Below, in pieces: positions 45,836 to 57,284 of a DNA stretch of 64,000 nt. Origin of the DNA: Lycorma delicatula (lineage: Eukaryota; Arthropoda; Insecta; Hemiptera; Fulgoridae); contig NC_134460.1 in NCBI RefSeq assembly GCF_047948215.1, positions 14,195,501 through 14,259,500 on the forward strand, read 5' to 3'. Each line of letters starts with the position of its first letter. Positions within the stretch are counted from its first letter, which is position 1. The notes beneath the pieces are model-generated. The model saw only the letters and a list, made by a program, of their open reading frames with translations. It was not told where the DNA came from and did no database searches. The position numbers and the translations under genes were made by a program.

Positions 45836-47960
45836 TTATTTATTTAGCATATGGCACCGAGACAAAACACAAATTGCAGTCAAAAATTACAAACAAACAT
45901 CTAACAGATTGATATAAGCTACTGATTCTGGAGTCGCCATTAGGAAATCTTCAGGGGTCCCTTCTTAAGCTGTCCTAGGGAAAACTTCTGTGATGTGTTT
46001 AACAGTTTGATTTTCACCACACTTTCAAAGGGGCGTTGGTGATTTACCCCATTTATGCAGGAAATAGGTGCATCTACCATGCTGAGTTCGTATTCTGTTT
46101 AATGTTGACCATATCTTCTATAAAATGGTTCAGAGGAGAATTCCTCTGTGACATGGTCACAGAGGAATTCTTCCTCTGTGGCAGCAATTGCTGTTCTGAT
46201 AGATGGCCTTCTAGATCAAAGGCGACCATGATTGGCATCCTCAGTGTCCTCATGTATTGGTAGGTTTTGATTGTCCATAATCTTCTTGTACTCTCTTATA
46301 ATAAGAGTATTCATATGGCACAGATTTGAGGTGGTATGTAGCTCAATACTGGGAACCATTCCACAGGAGTAGACCTGATAACACCGGCAATCATTCTCAT
46401 AGTGTTATTAAGTTGAGCATCAATTCTATGAACATAAGGCTGTTAAGCCACACTGGCACACAATATTCCACAGCCAAGAAGACGAGGTTCAGAGCCAATG
46501 TGTGCAAAGTGGAAGCTGATGCTCCCCATGTTGTTCCACAGAGCTAATGTATAATGTTGTTTCTCATTTTCAATTTCTCTGCAGTTTTCAATAGGTGCTC
46601 CTTAAGTGAAAGCATTCTATCAAGTGTCATGCCTAGGTATTTTGGTGTCTTACTGTGAAAGAGTCATGTATTCTCGAACAGAATTTTAAGCTCCCTATTA
46701 GTGAATTTGTTATTTAGATGGAAGAATGACACCTCTGTTTATTTTTTTTCATTTGGTTGGAGGCGCCATCTTCGGAAGTACCTTCCCAGTTTCTCCAGGT
46801 TGGCCATTAGAACCTTCACCAACTCTTCAAGTGATCTACATTTTGTTGTTAGCACCCACTCATTGGCATAGCCATGCTTTTTAGATCTTGTCTCTGGCAT
46901 GTCTGCAGCATAGAGGCTGAAAAGAAGAGGCGCAAGTACCAACCCTTGTGGCAGGCCATTCTTGAGTTTCCTTGGTGAATTTATATCGGATCCTATGATA
47001 ACTTGGAACATTCTGTCGTTCAGTTATGTTATTAAGCAGGCGAGCTGTTAATTTGCATGGGATTACATGGAGGACCTTACAAATCATTCCTTCTCTCCAC
47101 ACAGTATTGTAAGCGGCAGATAAATCAATGAATGCAGCAGTGGTTTTAAGATTTCTTTGGAACTCCGCTTCAATGTACGTTGTGAGTGAGAGAACTTGGT
47201 CGGTGCAACTTCGTTTTGGCCTAAATTTTTTGGCTTGTTCAATCGGTATAACATCAAATATTCTCTGACAGATTCTGTTGTAGATAAGTCATTCTAGTAA
47301 TTTATATGTCACTGATAGCAACACTATAGGCCAGTAGCTCTTAGGTAAGTTTGCTGGTTTCCCTGGTTTTAAGATGACTACTACCTTCAATTGTTTGAAC
47401 TCTCTGGGTACACTACCAGTCTGCATTATGTCAGTGAAGAATCTGGCCAGACAAAGTTTTGTGTATTTTCTGCAGTTTAATAGAAATTTCGGATTGATGC
47501 CATCGAATCCTGGTGCTTTTCCTGGAGCGTTATCTTCGATTGCTGACTCAATCTCTTCAAGTGTAAAAGGGTGAGCGTATTCAGTCTCCCTCACCTCTCT
47601 CCTCAAGTTTCTGAGTTCACGTTTTATCTCAATTGTGTGCACCGTCTCTTGGTTCTCTTGATGTTGCCACTATGTGGGACGCTATGGTGTTTGGGGAGAC
47701 ATTTGATTTTGTCTCTGAATAGGAGTTCCACTTCCTAATTTTCTTAGCAGAGTCCATGCATGATGACTCGAGGTCTGAAATTTCAGGCTTCCCACTATTT
47801 ATGACCATTTTTGTTGTCTTGCAGCATCGAGGCTATGGAGAAGCTCATCTGCACCTCTTGATCGCCCAAGGTTCTCAAGGAAGCTTCAGTAGAGAACTTC
47901 GCTATTTTGGGACCACCCTGGAATATATTCTAGTCCTACCAGATAATGGTAGGACTAGAT
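45836..47960 (-). mobile_element. Jockey-like LINE, degenerate
   Basis: Minus-strand blocks, 5' to 3', match a Jockey-type ORF2. They include an end-of-endonuclease/linker region (near 47900-47650), HPFTLEEIESAI, APGKAPGFDGINPKFL, VVILKPGKPANLPKSYWPI, AFIDLSAAYNTVWREGM (first Asp), LPQGLVLAPLLFSLYAADMP, and GYANEWVL where GYADDWVL is usual, so both active-site acids are altered (Asp-Asp to Asn-Glu). Then come RRWRLQPNEKK, a CVPVWLNS-like stretch near 46440, and a C-terminal LNRIRT-GRCTYFLHKWG and Cys/His knuckle near 46090-46010. The 3' end is an A/T-rich tail near 45836. Frameshifts and stops separate the blocks, so it is inactive. Confidence 0.82.
46137..46171. repeat. Perfect 16-bp hairpin with 3-nt loop
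   Basis: agaattcctctgtgac and its exact complement are separated by ATG, inside the Jockey-like LINE, followed by another partial copy (ttcctctgtg). It breaks the LINE frame and looks like a secondary foldback event, not a functional terminator. Confidence 0.85.
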
Positions 47961-48793
47961 AGTTTAAAACAGTCTTCAGTTTTCTAATTATAAGTAGTGA
48001 ATGTACATTTATTATTTTCCTGGCTATAATATTAGGGAAATATTCTTCAAGTCAGATTTTTTATCTTAGATTTTTGTAGATCTTGAAGTTTCATGACCCC
48101 TTCTAACAAAAAAAAAAAAAACAGTTTTAGCTATTAAAGATTCCAGGAGGATGTATATATGTTGACCTGTTTTTTGCTTGATATTTTCAGATTGGATGGT
48201 TTAACTTGTGCTAAAATTTGTCCCAATGATTTCTATATACGATTCATTTAATTTTGTTCGTAACTGATTAACAGGGCTGGTTACCTTTTGTAGGTCCTAT
48301 ATCTCAAAATTTACTCAAAGAATAGATAAATTTTTTCACATTAGATAGCTAAGATAAACTTTTTGTTGGCATTTGGGTTATTTAATCCTACATAAAAGGG
48401 GTGGTGGTAAAGAATCCTTTTATATTTTTTGTCATATCTGATTTCAAAGTTGCATTTTTGTATTCATTAGATGATTCTATTACATTAGTATGTAACTTAG
48501 ATTATGTGTTTGGGCAATTTGTCAAGGGAATGGAAGATATAGTTACCGTGGATCCAGTGTCTCAAACTTTTACTCTAAAACTAGAATAACCTTTTAACAT
48601 AATTCTTTACTTGCGTACTTAGACTATACAGTTAATTTTCTTTCTAAGTTGTAGTTTATTGAGGGTGAAGCCCTTGGTAGCCATTATTACATATCTTTCA
48701 TTCACCAGGAAAATTAAGTAAATTTTTGCAGATTTTTTTTTATTTACTCAATTATTCATGTTATTACAATATATTGTTTATTTTTTCTTTCAG
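47961..48793. other. Intronic sequence before the second exon
   Basis: No element recognised. It ends in a polypyrimidine tract and 'ctttcag' acceptor for the exon at 48794. The 62-aa frame at 48401 has no splice context or motif. Confidence 0.4.
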
Positions 48794-48835
48794 GAACTTT
48801 TGTCTGATGCCAAAAAATCAGCTCATGATGTTAAG
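48794..48835 (+). CDS. PPP1R14-like PP1 inhibitor, 42-nt microexon
   Basis: A 42-bp exon between 'tttttctttcag' and GTATGT, phase 0 at both ends, encodes ELLSDAKKSAHDVK. Joined to the exon at 28893-28985 it gives ...RRRHLQ-ELLSDAKK..., which matches the family pattern where IDELLDMxSDDxR is followed a few residues on by (K)ELLVDxxKP. The matching phase, identical donor hexamer and continuity of the family motif support one gene. The next segment of the family, a short amphipathic helix, should be on a downstream exon. Confidence 0.65.
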
Positions 48836-49844
48836 GTATGTCAATGTTTATTTTGGTTATATTATTAAAATTAATATTCCATCCTTCTTTACTTCCTTAA
48901 TTCATGCAGCAGTTAAACCATTAATATCAATATTTTTTTTTTGTTTTACTTACTTTTTATTTATTTAATTTTGATAATCTTATTTGAAAAATAGTAAATT
49001 AACAGAAAACAATAAAAAACCTTCTACAGAATTTATATAAATTAATACTGTTTTAACATGCAACTGAAATACAAACTTTGTTATAATTAATAGTTAAGTA
49101 GTTATAAGTAATTAAACAACTTGTATAATTATCTCCATGATTTTTTTTCTTTATATTTACAAACATCATAGACATATACATCCATTTACACTGTCACATC
49201 TAAGCTGCTATACCGTGTTCATCCACCAATATTAAATTAGGCATATATGTGGTAACAATATGTAATCAATGTGAAGAAATTTTATTTAAATAATTATGTA
49301 TTTTTATTTAGTTAAGAGTGTATCGGTGTAAAATTACTTTTACTTTTTAGTATTTCCGTTTAGTCGGTTAGTTCATTATTTATTATATTTAGTTTAACCG
49401 CTATATTGTAATAGGCTTGTGTAGCTTTTAACAAAATTTCCAAGAAGGGTCTGTTATTTTTCTTATAACTTCATCATCATGATTAGAGTAAAATATCTAC
49501 AATCAGGAGTATGTGTGATAAAATGAATAAGTAAGTATCTTAGAGTTACATCAAGTTTAATGTTGATGGTAATGAAATAACTGATTTAAAAAAAAATTTT
49601 TTAAATAGTTATTTAATCACTGAAAAATAGGTAACTGCAATTCAGTACTGCCTATATCTGGGGAAAATGATTATTTTATAAAATTAAGAAAAATTTATAT
49701 GAATACAACAGTATGTGTTCCTTGGATGAAATCCTGATAAATTTTTCTGTAGCTAATCCACAAAACTCAATAATATATATAATTGTAGATATCCCATAGC
49801 AAAAAATGTGGTGAAACAACATCAAGTCATTCTTGATGAACGTA
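48836..49844. other. Downstream intronic sequence
   Basis: AT-rich; no exon or element recognised. Confidence 0.35.
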
Positions 49845-51023
49845 CGAGGTCTGTTCAGAAAATAACCAAACTTTATATTTTTAATCTTTATTATTAATTT
49901 TACAGGTTACTGGTTCTTGTCGCCTTAAAACTACTTCCCTCCCCTATTCACACACTTTTTCCAGCGGTGTTTCCACTTCACAAAGCAGTCCTGGATAGCT
50001 TCATTTGAATTGAGATTTAAGGTCCGTGACAAAGTTGCTTTAATGTCATCAGTATAGTGTTCTCTCATCACTGATTTTAATTTTGGAAATAAGAAAAATT
50101 CACAAGCAGCCAGGTCTGATGAGTAGGGAGGCTGAGGGAGAACAGTCATCTGATTTTTGGCACAAAACAGATGAATTGATAAAGCCTATGTCCAGGCACA
50201 TTGTTGTGGTGAAGGAACTATGAATTGTCTTGCCACAACTCTGGTCCCTTTTGTGGATTTTTTTCACATAACCATTGTAAAATGCCTTGATAGTGCACAT
50301 GGTTCACTGATTCACCTTGAGGCAAGAATTCAAAATGCACAATCCCATTAAAATTGAAAAAAAAAACAGAGAGCATCACTTTGACGTTGTATCGAGGCTT
50401 ACTTCTTTTCTTGAGTGGATAAACATCTACTTGTTGTTCTTCCTGCTGTTTAGTCATCAAACAAGGAATAAACTTTGCTACAACTCGATGCATGTTCAAT
50501 TTTTCTGTCAAAATGTCATTGCATGATCCAATCAAGATGCTAATTGCTTCTGCAAGTTCTCTGACAATCAATTGATGATTTTCATGCATTAGATGTTGAT
50601 TTTCTGAAAGCAGGTGTCATCAGTTGAAGTCAAAGGCCTTCCTGGTCAAGGGTCATCTTCAATTGACTGACGACCTCTTTTAAATCGTAAAAACCATTCG
50701 TAACATTGCGTACAACCCAGAGCATCATCTCCGTGTCTCAAAAGTTGAAATGTTTCTGTGAAAATCTTCCCCAGTTTCAGATCAAGTTTATATTGTATCG
50801 TTGCTCTTGAAAATTGTACATTACAAAAATTGCTACTAACACCTAAACATGTTGCACTCAAATAACAATTACATGAAAACTAAACGTGATGTCAGTCAAC
50901 AGTCCAAGAACATATGGTTAAAGAGGAGGTTATGTGGAACACAATACTAGTCAACTGCACATCATTAAATATCTCCGTTGGTGCATAATTAAAAATTTTT
51001 GGTTATTTGCTGAATAGACCTCG
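49845..51023 (-). mobile_element. mariner-like element, internally deleted
   Basis: A 1179-bp element between TA dinucleotides (49843-49844, 51024-51025). Its ends start cgaggtctgttcag and, complemented, cgaggtctattcag, and the repeats continue through 'aaataaccaaa' (about 26 bp with two mismatches). The transposase on the minus strand begins near 50861 with GDDALGCTQCYEWFLRFKRG (helix-turn-helix), then RVVAKFIPCLMTKQ. Sequence then jumps to VKVMLSVFFFNFNGIVHFEF, so the block holding the first catalytic Asp (TGDE) is deleted. In the second catalytic block HHDN has become HNN. The third, PPYSSDLAACEFFLF (50149-49931), is intact. It is inactive, with shifts and stops. Confidence 0.88.
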
Positions 51024-51025
51024 TA

Positions 51026-53169
51026 CATTACCAAAGGTATCAGGATGAAAAATAAAAGATTAATGCTTTTAATTACATATTAGTATCTGAATTTTATGGT
51101 ATTGTAACATGATGATGTTGAATGTATATAAAACTCTAATCCAGATGTATGGTAATAAACAAAATGATTTCAATCATAGTTTGGCAGATTGTTTGCTCTA
51201 CAAGAGTATCCTTGATTGTTATTACGTCATTGGGTGAATTTGTAATATTATGACTACTAAAAATGAATAACTATGATAAAATCAATAAGTTTTATAAATT
51301 TGTAGATTGAGCATTGAATGTGTTGAAAGTGTTAGATAATATTGTAGTCTGTTCAGTTTTAATTATTACATAATTCTCTGTAAATTGTAACAATTGTTTT
51401 GTTAAGGTAGTTGAAACTGTAATTTTGTTTACTACAATGTTTTGTTAATCATAAGTATGTGGGAATGTAAGGGGAAAAAGGTAATTTATAATTATTTTTA
51501 AAACAACAGCGAGAAGTTGTTTATTGTTAATTTTAGTACTGAGCTCCCAGAGCTAATGAATAATTAAATCTCAAAGGATTACTCATGTTTAAATTAGTAC
51601 TTATATACAGTCCATCTGTACGTTTAATTGATGGGCTAATTTGATTGTTAAAAGTTTGTATATTTTTACTTTTCATGAATTTGAGATTTTTAATTTTTTT
51701 TTGTGTCTTATTTGTTATTCTGGTCAAGTATATTGAACAATCTGCATCCAAACTCTATTGTATAAATTTATAATTATAAAAAGTTGAATAAATAATATTT
51801 GTATATAACATTAATAGTTTGATAATTTATAAACGAATAAAGGATAAAAGCTTTAAAAAAAGTAATTTTTATGAAGTCGCTAGGTGTGAATCAATTTCCA
51901 CCAGGAATGTTCTTGTGTGAGAGATGTAGGCAGCTGCTTAAGTTATAGAATTTTGACAGAGAATTTTTTGAAAAAGAAGTAGCTTCTATTATCGATAGGT
52001 TAAATTTAGTGAATTTAATTTTGTCATTGACAGTTGGAATTTGAAATACTCAATGTTAATAATAATTATCCTTGACCATGGTTCTGAATATTGTTAGTAA
52101 AAAAGTCATTCTGCAAAGAAAGTGGTTTTTGATGAATTAAATAATGGTGGCTGAATATAGGCATGTTCTGTCATCTACTATTAAATGATTACAATTAGTT
52201 TAAGCCTTCTTAATGCTATTAAGCTGTTCCTGTATGTGCTTTACTTACTGTATGAACTATTTTTTACTCATTTTTTTAGATTTATAATGAAAGTAAAACG
52301 TCTCAAAAAGAATGAAATAAATCTGTTAAGCGTTTGCCAATTATAACACTTCTAAGCTGTTGGCACCATTTCTCCATTGTATACAAAATCGACTATTTCC
52401 TGAGGAGGAATATGAGTCAGGAGGGAGTCATATTATACTCATAGAAACCATTAGGTTTCTATGATCTCTAAATTAAGGAAAATTATTACTGTCTTTTATA
52501 TATTTGAGATTATTTTTTAACTTTTGATACACAGCAAGAGTGTGTTCAAACATTTATTCCTTAGCTTTGTTTAAAAATATGTGATCATATAAGTGAACAA
52601 AATTATTAATTATACTATGATTTAATTTACAAAATTATCTTTTTTTTAATTTAAATTTATTTAACATTGACAGGATTTAACTGATTGTTTTTACTTATCT
52701 TGACTTGCATTTATCACATCATTTTAGGCAAAGCTTAAGATACATGTTTCTGAATCAAGAACATGAACTTGAATAACTCTTTAATTGCCATAAGAAAAGC
52801 TGTTTGCTGTTATTACTGCACATATATACAGTTGAATTATATGTACAGTTGAATTATAACTATATGTATATAAACTGTGTGTATCTGTTGATCCCTGAAA
52901 AATCATTGATCAATAATATGCTACTTCCAACCGGGTAAAATTGGTACAGTCTCCCATTGAGGTACAGTCAGTGTAGTTGGGCCAATGCTTCTTCATAGTT
53001 AGATTTATTAATAAATAAAATAAATAGATCTTTTATTCTCATTGGTACATAAAAAAATGAACTGTCCATCATTTGCCGTAATGGATCAAGGGAAAATGTG
53101 GTAAAACCTTGAGCAGCATCCCTGAGCAGCATCATAAAATACATAAACAAGTATAAAATAAAAAATAGA
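51026..53169. other. Non-coding region
   Basis: No supported gene. It contains a perfect 11-bp hairpin with a 4-base loop at 52439-52464 (tcatagaaacc and complement) and a direct repeat of 'acagttgaattata' at 52830-52858. Short frames at 51533 and 52968 lack motifs. Confidence 0.4.
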
Positions 53170-53520
53170 TGTGATTAAACTCCGTATTAATTATTTAAAA
53201 TATAAACACAAGTAAATTTTATGATAGATGTAAAAAGTAGTTACTAAATAATTCAGAAAGCGTTAATGAAAATTATTTAAACACATATTTATATGATGTA
53301 GAATTCAAGATTTTTTAAAGATTCATTAACAGAATAATATTATTTTCATAAAATAAAATCTTTTAATTGTATTTTAGATCAATTAGTGGAAAAATTTTTA
53401 AATGGTTTGATAATTTATTAAAAATAGCAATAAAAACATTATAAGACCTTTTCTTATAAGTCGAAATATTGTATTAGGTTACGTGAAAACAATTATGTTG
53501 TCTGGTTAGCTAGAGTTGGA
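53170..53520. repeat. Dispersed repeat C, copy 2
   Basis: Same orientation as, and moderately diverged from, 37330-37650; shared anchors are given there. Borders are undefined and there is no coding capacity. Confidence 0.5.
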
Positions 53521-55589
53521 TATTCATATTTTTTAAGAATAAAATCTTTCCCTTCACCTATCTACGAGTAGCAAAGGAAGTTACAAACAGGATTAGAAGG
53601 GTCAGTAGATGGAGAAAGGAGGTGAGGAAGAAGAAGATGAAGTTGATATATGAGGTAAAGATTGGAAATTATAAGTGAGGGGGTTAAGGAGCAGCCTTGG
53701 TATAGGGATAAATGGTATAGCGTAAGATACCTTCTATCAGACAGAAAACTAGATGTACATCAGTAAAGGGTCATCATTGATTCTGTTTCCCATTTTTGGT
53801 TCTGCATAGTAAGTTTCACCCTTTTAAGATCAATAATGAGGACGAAACCCGAAGGAACAATTATCCATTTTAGAAATGGCTATAGGAGCTTCAGATACTA
53901 AATTATACTTTTTATATAAATTGTTTTATTGATATGTATTAGTTGAGCGATACTTATTAGGAGAAAGAGAGGATGTATTTAAGAATATTAACAATTTAAA
54001 AAAATACTGATTGTCAAATTCAAATAATACTGTATTTATTAATTTAATCTACAATATAGTAATATTAATAATAATTTATTACTGTTTATTTAGTAATAAT
54101 AATTTACTACACAGTAATTTATTACAGCATTATTAAGTGTGATTTTTTACAATTTTTTTTATTTACCAAGTTTGAGTTGCTTCTCAAAGTTTTCAGTGAG
54201 TTAGTTTAAAGTTACTCATATTCAAATTTGTTTTATTTTTCTTTAATTTAACATGATTATAATTTACAAATCATATTTGTGGAGCAACTTGATGAGTTGT
54301 AATAACATTGAAACTATATATATATATATATACTTAATTAGTAATGCTTCCTATTTACATCTGTGGTATTGTTTGTATCATTGTTGTTAATGGCAGCATT
54401 TTAAAAGGTTTTTGAAACTAAATATGCAATGGACAGATTGAATATGAATTCATTCACAAATACAAGGAAAACATACAAAAACAGCATTAAATTTTGTTAA
54501 TCACCTTATAAAATCAGGACACATAAATACATTAATAAAACATGTAAATTTTACATGTAGATGTAAAAAACAAGATTTCGATATTCTTGAACTTTACAAA
54601 ATCGTAAAATTTGAAAAAAACCCAATAAAGTAAATGAACAAACACTGCATAGATTGAGTGAATATATTACTCGGTTTCATTCTTAAGAGATTTCGTACCT
54701 TTTTTCAAGATGGGTACCATTAACCATGGGCACTACCATAAGACGTGTTGTTAATTACCTCTGGAAAGAGTACTTTTGAAAAAAAAAGATTTACTTATTT
54801 GAAAGTAAATCATTTTAAGCAGTAATATTAGTATTGTACTTATTTTTATTATTTGTTAACAATTTATTTAGTTTAACAATAATAATATAAACGTAAATAA
54901 ACACCTTGATACAGTAAGTATTTCTTTTATGTTGCTCACTAAAGAAAATTTATGTGTGCAATTTATATAATTTTTATGTACATCATATAGTACTTGAGTC
55001 TATTCATTCAATGTTAAAGTACAGTAAAGTAGTTGTGTATCGTGAGATGATAAGAGGATTTATATCGTTCTTTGCAACATTGTAGTTTAAAATGACAAAG
55101 AATGAAGAACCCATATAAAGTTTACTTTGTTGTGTTAGATTAGTATTAAGTTAGGGATGGATGAAATAAGGTATACTTCTATTACAACATAATAAGGAAA
55201 TAATCCATTGCGTCCTTAGACTCTTTTGTCGACATGTTTTACTAAAAAAAAACCTTTTAACCTACAAAGAAATTTTATCTCATTCATTTTTAAAAACCCT
55301 TTCAAAGGTATTATTTGAAAGGGTTATATGTTATTTTTTTCTAAATATATCACTCTTGTCATTCTCGGAATTACACTAATATTTTAATCAACCGATTACA
55401 TGAGATTGTAAAACAATTTTAAAACTATCTTAACATTAGTTCTTTGAATTTTTGTACAGAAGGTGTACTGTATTTAAAATATATATAAAACAATTTTTTT
55501 ATCGAGTACAGTACACTATAAAATTAAAGAAAAAATTATAAAAACTTCACTTGAGTTTGTGTTAAATTTTGTTCTAAATGGGGTAAGCT
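53521..55589. other. Non-coding region, one (AT)n run
   Basis: 53550-53890 is less AT-rich and purine-rich (ggaggtgaggaagaagaag), perhaps a decayed element, but no protein motif is visible. An (AT)n run lies at 54313-54332. A perfect foldback with 12-bp arms (aaccctttcaaa, loop 7) is at 55295-55325. Confidence 0.35.
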
Positions 55590-55872
55590 TTTGTTAATAG
55601 GTGGAGAGAGTAAGTAATGTAGATGTATTAAGAAGAATAAGTGAGTGAACAATATTGACGACTATCAGAAGAAAGAAAGGAAACTGGATTGGACATATAA
55701 TTAGGGGAAAAGGAATAATAAATATAGTTCTTGAAGCTCCGTTAAAGGTGAAAAAAGAAGAGGAAGGAAAAAATGATACAAAGGGTAGTGAAGGTTATCG
55801 TGAGACAAAAAGGAAAGCATGGGACTTGCCAACAGGCAGAACACCATATGATGATGATGATTTGTTATATAT
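55590..55872 (+). mobile_element. Old LINE 3' end, different RTE-like family
   Basis: The frame from 55655 reads RRKKGNWIGHIIRGKGIINI then VLEAPLKVK. After a basic stretch it reads GYRETKRKAWDLPTGRTPYD, ending in four GAT repeats. This matches the C-terminal part of insect endonuclease-RT proteins (GHILRGxG...VLEG), and the short GAT/ATG tandem tail is typical of RTE-type 3' ends. It is distinct in sequence from the main family. 5'-truncated and without catalytic residues. Confidence 0.6.
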
Positions 55873-55885
55873 TATACTGTTTCAG

Positions 55886-55954
55886 AGGAAGGAAGTTGTG
55901 AAGAGCACTGATTTTCTTTCAGCGGCTGTGGCTCTAACTAGATTAGATTTGTAG
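55886..55954 (+). CDS. Possible terminal exon (uncertain)
   Basis: After 'actgtttcag' a phase-0 frame of 22 codons, RKEVVKSTDFLSAAVALTRL then DL and TAG, is followed by a possible 3' UTR with AATAAA at 56155-56160. Phase and strand fit the PPP1R14-like gene, and the length suits its last segment, but the sequence is not a convincing match to the family's final helix. It directly follows an old LINE tail, so it could be chance. Confidence 0.22.
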   Translation, partial: RKEVVKSTDFLSAAVALTRLDL

Positions 55955-55959
55955 TATCT

Positions 55960-56515
55960 TTAATGTTGATATGTGTTGAAAGAACACAAAAAAGATTTAA
56001 ATTGTGTTATTGTTTTAGAGTATTGTTTTTACAAGTTTTCATTTTATACTTTAAGCTTTCTCATATTTATCTATTTTCTAACCTTTGTGTTTATTTGTGA
56101 GATTTTTTTGTTACTTTGGAACGATAAATTTGAATAACATGCATGCAGACCATTAATAAAACATGATGCATATCAACAAGTTTGATTGCTCTAACTGTAG
56201 TAAGTTTAGCTTAAATCTGTGAAAAAAGTCCTAAATTGATGAATAATAAATTAAAGTAAAAAACTTATCATCAATTCCTATTATTTATAGCCTCCAGTCT
56301 TATTATTTGGTTCTGCTACCTATTTTGAAGCTTTACAATTGTTTTTATTCACTAATTGTATTATATCAACTTAATGTTAATGAATGCTTAAAAATGGATG
56401 CTCAAAAACTGGTAGCAGAATGAGAATAATAGAATTGAAGACTGCAAATAAAAACTAATAATATTTTATTACTTTAATTTCTGTGATTAGTTCTGCATTG
56501 GGCAAACAGGACAAC
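55960..56515. other. Non-coding spacer
   Basis: Possible 3' UTR if the preceding exon is real; otherwise nothing recognised. Confidence 0.3.
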
Positions 56516-56692
56516 TACTTTTTACAGTAATATAATAATATAATATTAATAATATTAATAATTAATTATAATTATAATATTATAATAATTAATTATTATT
56601 ATTTATAATAATATATAATTAATTAATTATATTAATAATAATTATAATATTAATAATATAATATTTTTATATTACTTTTTACAGTAATATAA
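56516..56692. repeat. AT/TAA repeat block between 20-bp direct repeats
   Basis: About 137 bases of irregular taa/ataa/aatt repeats (56536-56672) are bracketed by exact copies of tactttttacagtaatataa at 56516-56535 and 56673-56692. The block also contains many short palindromes such as aattaatt. Confidence 0.9.
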
Positions 56693-56996
56693 AAATCACA
56701 TTAAAACACTTCATTCTACCACAGAAACCTGCAAATTTGCAAATAAACTTACCATAACATAAAAATAAAAATTTTATTTATATATAAATAAAACAACATA
56801 AAAATCTTAAGCATAAATTTATTAGACAGAAAATGATCAATGGAGAATACATATTGAAATAAATTGAAAAAAAGTAATTGAAACCATTCACAAAAGTTTT
56901 TACTTAAAATTAAAAACTAAATGGTGATTTTTATAGGTAATTATTATTAACACTAAGGACACTAAGGAAATAAAGACGTAAAAAAAAATATGTAAG

Positions 56997-57066
56997 GCTG
57001 ACTTGGGTTTGAACCCATAACCTTCCAAATAAGAGACAAGGGTGTTGCCTCTGTGTTAACACAAGT
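56997..57066 (-). repeat. tRNA-like SINE head fragment
   Basis: The minus strand reads 'gggttcaaacccaag' (B box) after 'ggaaggttat', with 'tgttaacacagagg' upstream. A worn tRNA-derived head with no clear body. Low certainty. Confidence 0.3.
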
Positions 57067-57284
57067 TGATGAGTAATAAATAAGTTATTTACATGAAAAC
57101 AATTAATTATTTCAAGATCATATTGTCTCGTAACAAGTTGTAGGGGTTATTTACAGTTCAGTTATTGGTGATATCCTCCACTCTATTCCTGAAATAGTAA
57201 TTTAGTTTTACCCAACTCTTAATATGTTTACCAATAAGTGGGACATAGCCTACTAATATCCTATTTTTAGGGCAGTCTACAACT

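Larger units (their letters stand above)
28986..48793 (+). other. Inferred 19.8-kb intron of the PPP1R14-like gene
   Basis: The interval between the two phase-matched exons begins GTATGT and ends 'tttttctttcag'. It contains a mariner, four non-LTR families, three SINEs and long AT-rich stretches with no other host exon that I can support. The intron call depends on the two exons belonging to one gene. Confidence 0.6.

Noticed and set aside
48401..48589. 62-aa frame between the Jockey-like LINE and the microexon as an extra exon
   Set aside because: No plausible acceptor/donor pair in phase with the neighbouring exons and no family match.
52281..52316. Possible exon after 'attttttttag', phase 0, IYNESKTSQKE then stop
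   Set aside because: Too short, no family match, and the acceptor is a simple T run; cannot be told from chance.
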